From Hydrangea macrophylla (Eukaryota > Streptophyta > Magnoliopsida > Cornales > Hydrangeaceae): a DNA stretch of 64,000 nucleotides. This document shows positions 33,761 through 45,032 of the stretch, in pieces; positions within the stretch are counted from its first letter, which is position 1; every line of letters begins with the position of its first letter. The notes under the pieces were generated by a model. That model was not told the origin of the DNA and ran no database searches. It saw only the letters and a list, made by a program, of their open reading frames with translations. A program made the position numbers and the translations under genes. Location: NCBI GenBank assembly GCA_033977485.1, contig CM066983.1, forward strand, positions 112,134,605 to 112,198,604, in the 5' to 3' direction.

Positions 33761-35310
33761 GTTCGACGCACTCATTTGTATCACGTGATTTTGTTAAGCA
33801 TTTAACTGTTAAGTCAGAACCGCTAGGATATGACTTGTGTGTATCATTGCCTAGTAGTGAACCACTAGTTACTTCTTCGATATTCAAGTCGTGTGAGATC
33901 AAGATAGGTGATAAAGTCTTGAGCGTTGATTTGATTCCGTTGACGTTGAATTACTTTGATGTTATCTTGGGTATGGATTGGTTGTCGGTTAATCAAGCCA
34001 GAATCGATTGTGAACAGAAACGGGTTACTTTCTATCCGTCAGGACGAGAAGAGTTTACTTTTCAAGGTAAGGGAGTGATCGTACCGCCGTACTTGATATC
34101 GGCGATTCAAGCAAGTAAGATGTTGAAGAAGGGTTGTTCGGATTTCTTATGTTCAATTGTCGACACACGAGTTCTTGGACCACTAATAGAAAACATTTCA
34201 GTAGTTCGAGAATTTCCAGATGTTTTTCCCGATGAGTTACCCGACGTATTAATTGAAAGAGAGCTTGAGTTCACAATAGAAGTAGTACCAGGGTCACAAC
34301 CGGTATCCAAAGCACCGTACCAAATGGCACCGATAGAGTTGAAAGAATTGAAAGTTCAGTTAGAAGAACTGTTGGAGAAGGGTTTTATCCGACCGAGCGT
34401 TTCGCCGTGGGGAGCTCCAGTTTTGTTTGTGAAGAAGAAAGATGGGACAATGCGTATGTGCATCGACTACCGGGAGTTGAATAAGTTGACCGTCAAGAAC
34501 AAGTATCCGTTGCCGCGAATAGATGACTTGTTTGATCAGTTACAAGGGGCTCAGGTATTTTCGAAGATTGACTTGAGATCCGGTTACCATCAGTTGAAAG
34601 TCAAAGAGGAAGATGTTGAGAAGACAGCTTTCAGGACTCGATATGGTCACTTTGAATTTTTGGTTATGCCATTTGGAGTGACAAATGCTCCAGCTGCTTT
34701 CATGGACTTGATGAACCCTGTTTTCAAGGACTACTTAGATGAGTTTGTCATTGTGTTCATAGATGACATCCTAATCTACTCCAAAAGCGTAGAAGATCAC
34801 GAGTATCATTTGCGATTAGCTTTACAACGATTGCGTGAAAAGAGATTATTCGGCAAATTGAAGAAGTGTGAGTTTTGGTTGACAGAGATTGCTTTTCTTG
34901 GACATATTGTATCAGCTAAAGGAATTTCTGTAGACCCTCAGAAGATAGAAGCAGTTACCAACTGGGCGAGACCAACGAATGTGACAGACATCAGAAGTTT
35001 CCTAGGATTAGCTGGGTATTATCGGAGATTTGTAAAAGACTTTTCGCGTATAGCAATGCCGATGACACAGTTAATGAGGAAAGATATTGCTTTTGTTTGG
35101 AGTCCAGAATGTGAAGAAAGTTTCCAAGAGTTGAAGGGTCGACTAGTGAAAGCACCAATTTTAGCCGTTCTGTCAGGGACTGAGGGATTTATTATTTACA
35201 GTGATGCTTCATATAGAGGTTTAGGTTGCGTTCTTATGCAAGGTGATAAAGTCATTGCGTATGCGTCGAGACAACTTAGACCGCACGAGAAGAATTATCC
35301 AAACTCATGA
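33727..35310 (+). pseudogene. Chromovirus protease (part), reverse transcriptase and RNase H (first half)
   Basis: After the protease break the frame resumes with THSFVSRDF and a VILGMDWL motif, then a full [30 protein letters not shown] and the catalytic FIDD box at 34757-34768. RNase H starts at about 35190 ([13 protein letters not shown]). The frame ends at a stop at 35308-35310 because of a one-base length change near 35300-35305; RNase H continues in the next frame. The RT itself looks intact, consistent with recent loss of function. Confidence 0.9.
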
Positions 35311-36037
35311 TCTAGAATTGGCCGCCGTGATTTTTGCATTGAAGATTTGGCGTCATTACCTATACGGAGAGAAATGTGAGATCTATACGGATCACAAGAG
35401 TTTGAAGTACCTGTTTACACAACGAGATTTGAATATGAGGCAAAGGAGATGGTTAGAGTTGATGAAGGACTATGACTTGTCAATTCAGTATCATCCGGGC
35501 AAGGCGAATGTCGTCGCCGATGCTCTTAGTCGCAAAGTACCAACCAATACCGCATCGGATTTGACTTCTCAGAAAGAATTGATGAGAGACATGGAGAACT
35601 TAGAACTTGAAGTGATTCTGAGGATTGAAAGTGGCTTGATGTCGACAATGGTGGCACAACCACTCTTGAGTCACGAGATTACAGAGAAACAACTTCAAGA
35701 CGTGGCTTTGAAGAAGATTTGTGATGAGATTCCAATGGGCAAACAACCGGGATTCACGTTTGAGAACAATGTTTTGAGATTGAGGGGTAGAATTTGTGTA
35801 CTTAGTGAGAAAGAGTTGAAAAAGAACATCCTAGAGGAAGCACACAACACAAAATATACCGTTCACCCGGGAAGCACCAAGATGTATAAAGACTTGAGAC
35901 ATGTTTATTGGTGGCCGGGAATGAAGAGAGAAATAGCACGATACGTTTCGCGTTGTACTAGTTGTCAACAAGTAAAGGCCGAACGCCAAGTACCTTCGGG
36001 ATTGTTACAACCGTTACCGATAGCCGAGTGGAAATGA
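35243..36037 (+). pseudogene. Chromovirus RNase H (second half) and integrase zinc-binding domain
   Basis: Contains [12 protein letters not shown] and ADALSRK from RNase H, then the integrase HHCC zinc-binding domain (H..H..CTSCQQ) in about 35850-35975. A TGA at 36035-36037 stops it directly before the integrase core, in a place where related elements usually have a tryptophan codon; the downstream core is in the same frame. Confidence 0.88.
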
Positions 36038-36049
36038 GAGCACATAACA

Positions 36050-37093
36050 ATGGATTTTGTTAGTGGGTTTTCGAGATCGAAGAGATCGAACACTATTATT
36101 TGGGTGATTGTTGATCGTTTGACGAAGTCGTCGCACTTCCTACCACTTCGAACGACTAAGCCGATGACGTTAGCTAAGTTATATATTCGCGAAATTGTGA
36201 GACTACATGGTATCCCGGTTTCTATCGTTTCGGACAGGGATAGTAGTTTTACATCGAAGTTTTGGAGAGCCTTGCAAGAAGCAATGGGTACCAAATTGCA
36301 CTTTAGTACAACTTTTCATCCTCAGACCGATGGTCAATCAGAGAGAGTAATCCAGATTTTGGAAGACATGCTTCGTTTATGTGTACTTGATTTTCAAGGT
36401 GATTGGGAAGACCACCTACCGTTAATTGAGTTCGCATATAACAACAGTTTTCAGTCGAGTATTGGGATGGCTCCTTATGAAGCTTTATATGGTCGTGTAT
36501 GTCGTTCACCAATTAGTTGGACGGAAGTCGGAGAAAGAAAGGTTGAAGGGCCGAAAATTGTACAAGAGACGACGGATAAGATAAAGGTGATTAGACAACG
36601 ATTACTGACAGCCCAGAGTAGGTATAAGAGTTATGCTGACAAGCGCAGACGGCCGTTGGAATTCGATGTAGGAGACTTAGTGTATTTGAAGGTGTCACCT
36701 TCAAAGGGGATAACCAGATTTGGTAGATATGGAAAACTCAACCCGAGGTTTGTAGGACCTTTTGAAATCATTGGAAAGGTTGGACCTGTAGCTTATCGTT
36801 TGAACTTGCCGAGCGAGTATGCTCAAGTTCATAACGTGTTTCATGTATCGTTGTTACGCAAACAATTAGTGGAAGATAGAGATCAAGTGATGACTCCGAC
36901 ATCGAATGAGATTCAGAGTGATTTAACGTATGCCGCATATCCGGTAGAGATATTGGATCGAAAGGATCAAGTCTTACGAAATAAAGTAATATTGAAAGTG
37001 AAAGTGTTATGGCATAGCCAAACTACGGAAGAGATGACGTGGGAGATAGAAGATGAGATGCGTACTCAGTATCCGCACCTTTTCGAGACATGA
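36050..37093 (+). pseudogene. Chromovirus integrase core with chromodomain-like C-terminus
   Basis: The segment has the DDE residues in context: Asp of VIVDRLTKS, Asp of SDRDSSFTS and Glu of QTDGQSERV. Next come the GPFEII and HNVFHVSLL segments of the C-terminal domain and then YPVEILDRK..VKVLW, the start of a chromodomain-like module, which assigns the element to the chromoviruses. Open to a TGA at 37091. A purine-rich TTAAGGGGGAGAG lies at about 37119-37131 just before the 3' LTR. Confidence 0.9.
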
Positions 37094-37135
37094 GGTATAA
37101 GTTTGGGGACAAACTTCTTTTAAGGGGGAGAGTAT

Positions 37136-39264
37136 TATAACACCCACATTCGTGTTATTGCTTTTGCATTTCATTGTCATGCATGATAATGTGATGTGGC
37201 ATGTCCTATGACACATGTTTGGGTGAGTTTTGACTCACGAGTTGATTTGGGTGTCTGTATTAGAGAACCCTTTGAAACTGTTGTGATTGAAGATTTATTG
37301 TTTGTGAAGTCTCTCCGAGTATGAGACGGTCACTGTAGAACATTTTAAATGTTTATCTGAAAATAAATGTTTACCTGTGTATTTCAATATCTGTATTATT
37401 TTCTGTTTTAGAATTTATTTCTGTTGTTAGATTTAGTATCCTGGTGAGGACGAATGAACACGCTATTAATTTGGTAGGCTAATTAGCAACTTCGGAAACG
37501 TCATATAGAAATTCGCGTTTTAGCGACCAAACGAATCTTAGTCGAAAACTTTTATAATTTTGAGGTTTCACTCGTAAAGCTATGAATTAGCTGTATAGAA
37601 AGTTTCAGAGACTGATTAGGAGTTCGGAAAACTCGTGGGGAGGTAAACGTAATTCCCAAAAGAGTTGCCTATATATAGATAGAGATGGATCTTTAGATTT
37701 TTGTAAATCTTAACCTAAGTTCAAGAAAGGAGGCCATAGGGAGATTTGATTGCTTAGAGCTTTGCAACGCCAAACGACGACCTTCCGTCAGTCTGTTTTC
37801 TCCCAGATTTCGTATTCGAGTTCCTCGAGGTAAGAGCTTCGTTTTGATACCTATTAGGGCCTGTTTGGCTAAGTTTTCCGAAAAGTTATTTTCTAGAATT
37901 TTTCATAAAAGTTGATAAATGGAATTCTGATCCATAGGAATTGTACTAGACGGACTTCTGCACGTTCTTTGTGCACGAGTTTTCTTCAGATTGAATTATA
38001 TGAGCGTTATTCGGAGGTGAGTGATTCAACTATGTTTTGGAATGATTTCTTGGCATGTATTCATGTTATGTTTGAATAGCATGTATTAATTCATAAAGAT
38101 ATATTGTGTAGTTCATATTGGGCATTTATATTGATAAGTAGGCTCAATAGCACGGTGATATGTTTCGATTACCGCGAGCATGGTGATATGTATTTGAGCA
38201 TGTTAAGTTGCTTATTTGGGTCAGAAGGAGCACGTGGTCACCGTGCCATTTTGTGGAGCCGATATAGGCATTAAGGTCGCACGATTGTTTGTAGAATCGT
38301 GGGTCTTACCCTTTCGCGTGGACTTATTGGCGAGGAGTCGCGGATTGGGAGTATGGACGGGCACGTGAGTCTCCGGCGACTAGTATGAATTGTAGAGATG
38401 TGAATGCGGACATGTTTATCATTCATGTGCATATGTTGTTTTATTCACTAAGCATTAGCTTAAACAAATCGAAATATGTGTGGTTATTCAAATAACCATT
38501 TCAGGTGTAAATGCTGGCGAGGAATCGCAGAAGTGAGCACGAGGGTTGGGAGTTCGCTTGGGAGGCAACTTGAAATGTTAACCATATAGTTTTGGGATAA
38601 TAGGATGTTGTAATAAGAATTTTTATGGTTTTTAGTTATGTTTAACTTGGTATGTTAGAATGAATCTAAAACGTTGTAATAGTTAGTAGCATGTTGTAAC
38701 TATCCTTCGGTAGTATGTTAATACAGTTGGGATTGTTTTTGGAGTACTTTTGGAAGTGTGTGTTTGATCGCAATTCGAATTCAAAAGCTTTTAAACTTAG
38801 AAAACTCTACAGAATGTGCTGCTGCCATAAATCAGTCGACTGGTTGAGGAAACAGTCGACTGGAGCCTCTGTTTTCAGCAACTCTCTGCATTGTTTCATA
38901 GAGGATCAGTCGACTGGGTCCCCGACACAGTCGACTGGATCATGTTTTCAATTCAAAATATTTTGTTCAGGCCAGACTTCAGTCGACCGGACTTCATCAG
39001 TCGACTGAAAATTTGAAGCCCCAGTCGACTGGGTGTAGAAAGCAGTCGACTGGATGGTGTTTTTTAAACCCAACTTTCTGCTGGACCTGGATCAGTCGAC
39101 TGGATCCGAGGATCAGTCGACTGGACGAATAGTTTTCAAAAATGACTTATTTATTCCGCTGCGTGTGTTCTTCAAACTAATTTTTGGGAACGTTAATGTT
39201 TTGGTTTAGCCTCGGTGGCGTGCCACGGGCTCCGGTTCCGCTATTTTGGGACCGGGCTGTGACA
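37136..39264 (+). repeat. Chromovirus 3' LTR
   Basis: 2129 bp, about 99% like the 5' LTR by eye. An extra 18 bp near 37352-37372 repeats neighbouring words (AAATGTTTA) and looks like a local slippage event. The palindrome array lies at about 38831-39125. Confidence 0.92.
38831..39125. repeat. Array of the palindrome CAGTCGACTG, 3' LTR
   Basis: Copy of the array at 32785-33075; nearly all palindromes are kept exactly, including the CAGTCGACCG variant, and one TAGTCGACTG of the 5' LTR is CAGTCGACTG here. Confidence 0.9.
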
Positions 39265-40683
39265 AAATTCAGTTGGATTCTCCAAAAATTCAAGAGAGAA
39301 CGAGAGCTCAGGTAGGCGACGGAATTCTCGACGACGTTTCTCGTCGTATCTTTGCTGTTCGGCATCGGATTCACGAACCGAGACCGGATTTGGAATCGTG
39401 GAGGTAAGAGGAACACATGCACGTCTTTTATTTTCAGTTTCGGCAACGTTTTTAAGGCAACCGTTTTTGATAAACGATGTTCTTGGTACCAAACTTATGT
39501 AGGATTATCATTAACTAGAAATTGAGCTAAACTTGGGAAGGAATTGGGGATTCTAAGCTTAGTTGCGTATAAATCAAAGAGGTGAATGCTCTAATCCCAA
39601 AATTGGGTGTTTAGATATGTTGGTGTGATAATTATTGGCTTAGAATGCTTAATCCATATTTATATTTATAGGTGTTGTTGAAATTGAGTAAAAAGCATGT
39701 CAAAGTTATGAAGTTGATATGCTTATATGCTTATATGCTAAGTTGCTTAAATGCTTATGTGGGTCAAAGGGAAGTCAAGTAGTGAGCACCATTTATAGCT
39801 CACATATGTAAGGGATAGGAAGTCCTCAATGAGTAGGACGTGGTGACGACCACAATGAAATGCCGGTGACGCCTTCGGGGTCACAAGAGAGTGTGTGTTG
39901 TGCTATATGCGCCAAAAGAGTGAGAAATTCCGGGGTGAGAAGGACCTGGGGGTGGTGGCTTGAGTTACTTGACTTTCCGGAGATCAGTTGGTTGATATTT
40001 ATATTGATTGTTGCATTTGCATATTAAACATTCCAATAGCATGATTAGTTCCCTCACTAAGCGAAAGCTTAAACGAAAATATATTTTCTGTTGTGGTTAT
40101 TGAATAACCATCGCAGGTACCGTCCGAGAGGAGGAGAGGAAATGATCCACGCGACGGGTTTGGGTGTGGGAGTAGCAAGTTGTAGTGATATGTGCATATG
40201 TATAGTTGTTTTGAGTTTAAGTTGTAATCCTCAACTCTAAGTGTTGTAAAGATCTTGCATTATGGAAATGTTGGGAGTAACTAGTGTTTTGGGAATACTT
40301 GTAATTTGTCAAGTTCACATATAGTATGACTGTGCCCAATGTTATAAGTTGTATTTGTGAGTCAAGAGTCATGTGTAAAGTTGGGAAGGAACTTGATCAT
40401 GTTAAGGTAATTTTTGAGTTGTAAACCTTAACTTAGTACTCCTATGTGAATGGTCATATGTATAAGGGAAGAAATGTGGATTTAGATGTTGAGTTATGAT
40501 TCATATGAAGAATTTGGGTGTTTTGATTGTCATTTCATATATGGAAATCTTTTGTCAATGTTTAGAAACACTTAGAATTTAATTTGGAGGGTTCTTGAAT
40601 GTTTACACAAAGTTTGATTATGTTTGGTAATGTTTTGGGGCTTGAAAACTGAAGTTTTTAGCAGTAGGGAGGTGTTCTGCCAA

Positions 40684-40798
40684 GGCCGGATCGATCCGGC
40701 CTTCCCGCGGATTGATCCGCCCATTTTCGGGGACATTTTGCCTCAAAATCAAGGAAATGGATCGATCCACCCTTTTCGCGGATCGATCCGCCCCTATG
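40684..40798. repeat. Array of the palindrome CGGATCGATCCG (family X, copy X1)
   Basis: Four near-copies (CCGGATCGATCCGG, CGGATTGATCCG, TGGATCGATCCA, CGGATCGATCCG). The homologous array in the copy at 45033-47363 lies at 45324-45430. Confidence 0.85.
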
Positions 40799-41084
40799 AA
40801 AACAGACTGTCAGCTTTTACGGAAAGAAGCATAACTGTCTCTACAAAACTCGGATTCGCGCGCCGTTTTTTGCGTTGGAACCAGGACTCAAAGATCTATC
40901 TTTTGGTATAAAATTTGCTATACCTTATTAATGACCATTTTGCCCTTGGGTCTGATTTGTGCCAAGAAAACTCTTTTATGGCGTCTAAAACATGTTTTTC
41001 TTCATGATTAGTGTATGGTTTGGTGTGTGGGCTTTGTTACACGTGTCCTAATCTGCCTGGGGCGGGTTGGGGTGTGACAATATC

Positions 41085-41842
41085 ATTCTCCTAGCTCCAA
41101 CTATTTGACTCAAAGAATTGGACATCCCTGCTAACAATTACTTTGTTGTTTTGTGGAAGATAAATTATGTAGGCTTTTGAAACTGAACTGTAGCCTACAA
41201 AGATCTCAGGTTCTACCTTCTTATCCAATTTGTCTCTCTTAACCTGAGGAATATAAGATAAACAAAGGCAACCAAATGTTTTTAAATTTTGTAACCTTGG
41301 TTTATAGCCATACCATGCTTCAACTGGAGTCCTTTGTTGCAAAGCTTTTGTTGGCAGTCTGTTCAGCAGAAAAATTGTTGTGCTTGCAGCTTCGGCCTAG
41401 AATTTCTTTGGTAGCTCTTTATCATGTAGCAAACACCTTGTCATTTCCATAACTGTTCAATTTTTTTCTCTCAACCACCCCATTCTGTTGAGGGGTATAA
41501 GGTATTGTCAGTTGGTGCTCAATGCCTTCATCTTCACAGAACTTGTTAAATTTTTCTGAAGTGTATTCAGTTTCATTATCAGACCTAATCACCTACATTT
41601 TGCATCTACTTTGATTTTCCACCCAAGTTTTGAACTTCTAGAAGATGTTAGCAACCTCAGATTTAAATTTCATGAAGTAAATCCAGCACATTCTTGTGTG
41701 ATCATCAATGAAAGCAATGTAAAACTTACTGTCATTCAATGAAGGTGTTTTTTGAGGTCCTCCCACATCTATGTGTACTAACTGTAGTTTTTGTGTAGCT
41801 CTCCAGGCCTTGTTTTGTGGAAAAGGGAGCCTTGTCTGCTTC
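41085..41842 (-). pseudogene. Copia integrase C-terminal part, broken
   Basis: The open part at 41091-41342 has TPVEAWYGYKP, LKTFGCLCL and IFVGYSS, the conserved end of the Copia integrase. Upstream on the minus strand (41343-41842) the similarity continues but with stop codons. The rest of integrase lies on the other sides of the two solo LTRs (44779-45032 and from 47369). Confidence 0.8.
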
Positions 41843-42544
41843 TGTCACGCCCCCACATAGCATAAATAAGGAAAGCGTTTAATTTCCTTTATGGACCCGT
41901 AGGTCGCGACAGTTTGAAGGATCGATTCCGTCCCAAACGTCGAACAACAATAAACAATAATCAGAGCAAAACAATCAAGGCTTATAAAATTTTTCTAACT
42001 TATTACATATTACAGCACGGGGTCATCTAAAGGCACAGACCGCCTTAAAATAAAACAATAACTTAGTGTCTATTACAGTCATTCTTATAAAACAAACAGT
42101 TTAAAACTTAAAACATATAACTTAAAGCATATAATCAATAAACAGTTTTCTCATTCCAAAAGCAGCCATTCTCAGTTAGCGTAGTCATAAGATTCCTCCT
42201 GATTGTAACCTGAAAAGCCTGAACACGAATGTCCAGGACGCATCAACGTCGTCAGCTTCAAGAAGCTGGTGAGTATTAAAAACATAACTTTAAATGTAAA
42301 ACATACTCATTTACCTTTTTCCATTTTCAATTTGTAAAAATCAATAGTTTGACCATAGAGAGAATTTAATTTATAAAACAATGAGGAACATGTTGAAAGT
42401 CATTCATTCATAAAGCATATGATCGTGTATGAGACAATGCACCACACTCATTTTGCCGACTCTTTTCTCTCGACAGACACAACAACCCACTATCTTACTC
42501 CTGGTACCTTTGAAACACTAAGATAGCCACACTTTAGCAACGGG

Positions 42545-42895
42545 GCGCCAGGGAGTGTCCAGTTTGCCTCACACTTTGGTCCGGGGTACCAGGGAGTGTC
42601 CATTGCCTCACACTTTGAATACCTAAACCGCCATGCAAATACCGGAGCAACCTCACGCAGTATCCAGACTCGGGTATCAGGGAGTGTCCGTAGGCCACAC
42701 TTTAGCACTACCATGGGTGCCAGTGAGTGTCCAAGTTTGGCGTCACACACTTTAACGCTTCCATGGGCGTCAGGGAGTGTCCATATTTGCCACCGTCGCA
42801 TTTCAAAGATACCATCACCGCAACCTCAACCACAATCTCATCACGTCACACTTTGGTACACCATAACCAGGGAGTGTCCACCACACAATCTTAAT
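42545..42895. repeat. Diverged tandem repeat with CAGGGAGTGTCC and CACACTTT words
   Basis: Six or seven units of about 50-65 bp, each with (C)AGGGAGTGTCCA followed by a GCC..CACACTTT word. The units differ in length and in the bases between the two words. Overlapping open frames on both strands here are by-products of the repeat. Confidence 0.75.
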
Positions 42896-43157
42896 CTCAA
42901 TACTCTTTCCACACTGACTAACACCCACATGCATGTACCACTGACCCCACATGAATGCCATGAACTTAAACACAAGGTAAATCGCTGAATTAAAGAAATA
43001 ATGTACGTACGGGGATTGATAAGTCGCAATACAACGTTCTATTCGTTCAAACACAATCAATTAAGATCCTGTTTTAATAATTTTTCCAAACAGAACCTTA
43101 ACAGTCCTTAAAAGTTAAACCAAATTGTCCCTAAATACAAAACAGACAAAAACCAGA

Positions 43158-43465
43158 ATCTGCCAGATCGAGCGCGCGGGCCGCTCGCGCGAAAGGTCGC
43201 TCGCGCGGGCCGCTCGCGCGATCTGCCTCTTTTCCTTTTTGTATATAAACTTTTCTGTCTGCCTGAAAAAGCCAAGGTCGCGCGCGCGAATCGCTCGCGC
43301 GAAAGGTCCCTCGCACGACCTTCGCTCGCGCGACCTGCCTAAATTTCATTTCATATATATAAACTCTTCTGTTTGCCTGGGGAAACGAGGATCGCGCGCG
43401 CGGATCGCTTGCGCGAGGGGTCGCTCGCGCGATCTGCTCGTGCGATCTTCGCGCGCGCGATCGTG
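43158..43465. repeat. Three-unit tandem array of CG-rich palindromes (TCGCGCGA)
   Basis: Three units of about 110 bp, each a block of GCTCGCGCGA / GATCGCGCGC palindromes followed (in units 1 and 2) by TATATAAAC..TTCTGT.TGCCTG. It is the most CpG-dense stretch of the window and sits in an otherwise AT-rich LTR. Confidence 0.85.
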
Positions 43466-45032
43466 GCACGAGTTTTTACTGAGGCTTCTTCTTCCTCGCA
43501 GAAACTGCTCTGTTTCAGTTTTAAGGGTCAATTTTGACCCATTTTCAATTTCGGGAGTAATTAGGCCTTATAATATATGATTCTCTTTGTTTTTCAACAA
43601 GGATTAAGAATCCATAATCAATTTAACATGATTCAATCTATAGCTCTCACATTTTATGAAATTTTAAAAGATGACAAAACTTCATTTTCAATATGCTTTG
43701 TGGTATGAACAAATTAGGCTCTATAACTTGAACTATATACTCTATATACTATAATCTTTGATATTCAACTCTGAAAACGAATTTAGATTAAGTTTTGAAA
43801 ATCTTGATTTCAAGCTATGAAATTCATACGTGAAATCAACCATGGTGTTTTACAAAATTAAGCAAATACACAGTAACTAAACATGCAATTACATTATTAG
43901 TGAGTTAGTAATACTCACTGAGATTAAGAGGTGAAGTAATTGTTAAGAAAGAAAGACCAAATAAGAATCCAATTGCAAGTTTGAAAGCTATGGTGATGTG
44001 CTTCTCTCTCTATAAAATTCTGTATTACTCTCTGTGTTCTCTCTCAAGCTCTCTGTGTGATTGTGAGAATGTGCAGATGTGTGTGTTTGAGATAGTATGT
44101 GAGTATATATAGAGATCAAAACTTGGGGGCCAAGAACTTTCTAATATACTCAACAAAATGGTTTTGATTTTCCTAATTACAATATACACAGCTATACATA
44201 CGTATGTGATATTCACATACACAGATTATAACTACACAGTTAATCCAAGAGCCACATAGGTGTGTAAGGGCCAAATTGTAAGTGTTTGGGAATTTAGCTT
44301 TTGGCACAACAAACACACATGCCCAAATGTAATATCCAAACAAGGCCTTATCCAATTATGAGTTTCCATAATTAGAAATAAAGCAATTGTCCAATCAGTC
44401 ACTTCCAAAATCTGTGGAAGTTCAACACAGCGTGGACAGTTTTAAACATAAACTGGTATTTTCGTGGCGCGGTGTTCGTCACAAAAATACAGAAGATTTA
44501 TTTTAACGTAAGAAATGGTTTTCTGGTTTTATAAAATATTGTTTGAGTCAAAAGGAAATATTTCCACCGTCTTTGGAATACAGATTTGAAATCCAACACA
44601 GGTATTGCTAAATTTACAAAAATTGCAGTTTTGACCCCAACAATAATTTTAATAGCAATTGAAACAAGAATTTAAAGTTTAACATATGGAAAATAGAAAC
44701 TAAATAAGACTAGAAATACAGATTAAATATGATAATGTCAAATTAAAATTAAATGCAAATGCAGGTTATTACAGCTTCCCGTACTAACAGACTGCACAAG
44801 TAGGAAGCTCCTCTTCTAATTCAAGCAAGCCTTCCCCAAGATTGTTCTTCTTCATAAAAAGAAGGGTTGTATGATGAAAGTGCCCCAATCTTCTATGCCA
44901 AAGAATTGTATTGTTATCATCTTTGTGCACTGCAGCCTGCTCTCTTTCATCAAATTCAAGACAAAGCTTTTACCTTCCATTTGGACTTTAAACACTTCTC
45001 TACCTTGTGCATCAGTAATCAAGCAATGATTG

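Larger units (their letters stand above)
31106..39264 (+). mobile_element. Young Ty3/gypsy chromovirus (Tekay-like), internally deleted
   Basis: Two LTRs of 2.1 kb (31106-33216 and 37136-39264) flank a 3.9 kb interior, with a perfect AAATT duplication (31101-31105, 39265-39269). Both LTRs start TATAACACCC and end GTGACA, so the termini are TA..CA instead of TG..CA. The interior starts in the middle of gag: the primer-binding site and the 5' half of gag are missing. Order gag zinc knuckles, protease, RT, RNase H, integrase, chromodomain-like end. About 20 substitutions separate the LTRs by eye (about 1%), so insertion was recent. Three coding lesions are present: a frame break in protease, one in RNase H, and a stop before the integrase core. 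Confidence 0.93.
30554..41079 (+). mobile_element. Solo LTR, gypsy family X (copy X1), split by a chromovirus
   Basis: Begins TGTAACACCCGTACCC and ends GGTTGGGGTGTGACA. The flanks are TTATC (30549-30553) and ATATC (41080-41084), a 5 bp duplication with one mismatch. Without the insert at 31106-39264 it is about 2.36 kb, matching the independent copy at 45033-47363 (2.33 kb). It has no internal region, so it is a solo LTR produced by LTR-LTR recombination. A palindrome array lies at 40684-40798, overlapped by a 95-codon open frame. Confidence 0.9.
41843..44773 (-). mobile_element. Solo LTR of a third gypsy-like family (Y)
   Basis: A 2931 bp unit that, on the minus strand, starts TGTAATAACCTGC and ends GGGGGCGTGACA. 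The flanks are a perfect GCTTC duplication (41838-41842, 44774-44778) inside the Copia integrase. No coding region, hence a solo LTR. A TATA-like box on the minus strand lies at about 44103-44113. It contains two repeat arrays, at 42545-42895 and 43158-43465. The strand is inferred from the terminal motifs and the TATA position. Confidence 0.85.

Noticed and set aside
42490..43580. Several open frames of 80-150 codons on both strands in the family Y LTR
   Set aside because: They coincide with the tandem and palindrome arrays, appear on both strands at once, and give repetitive peptides.
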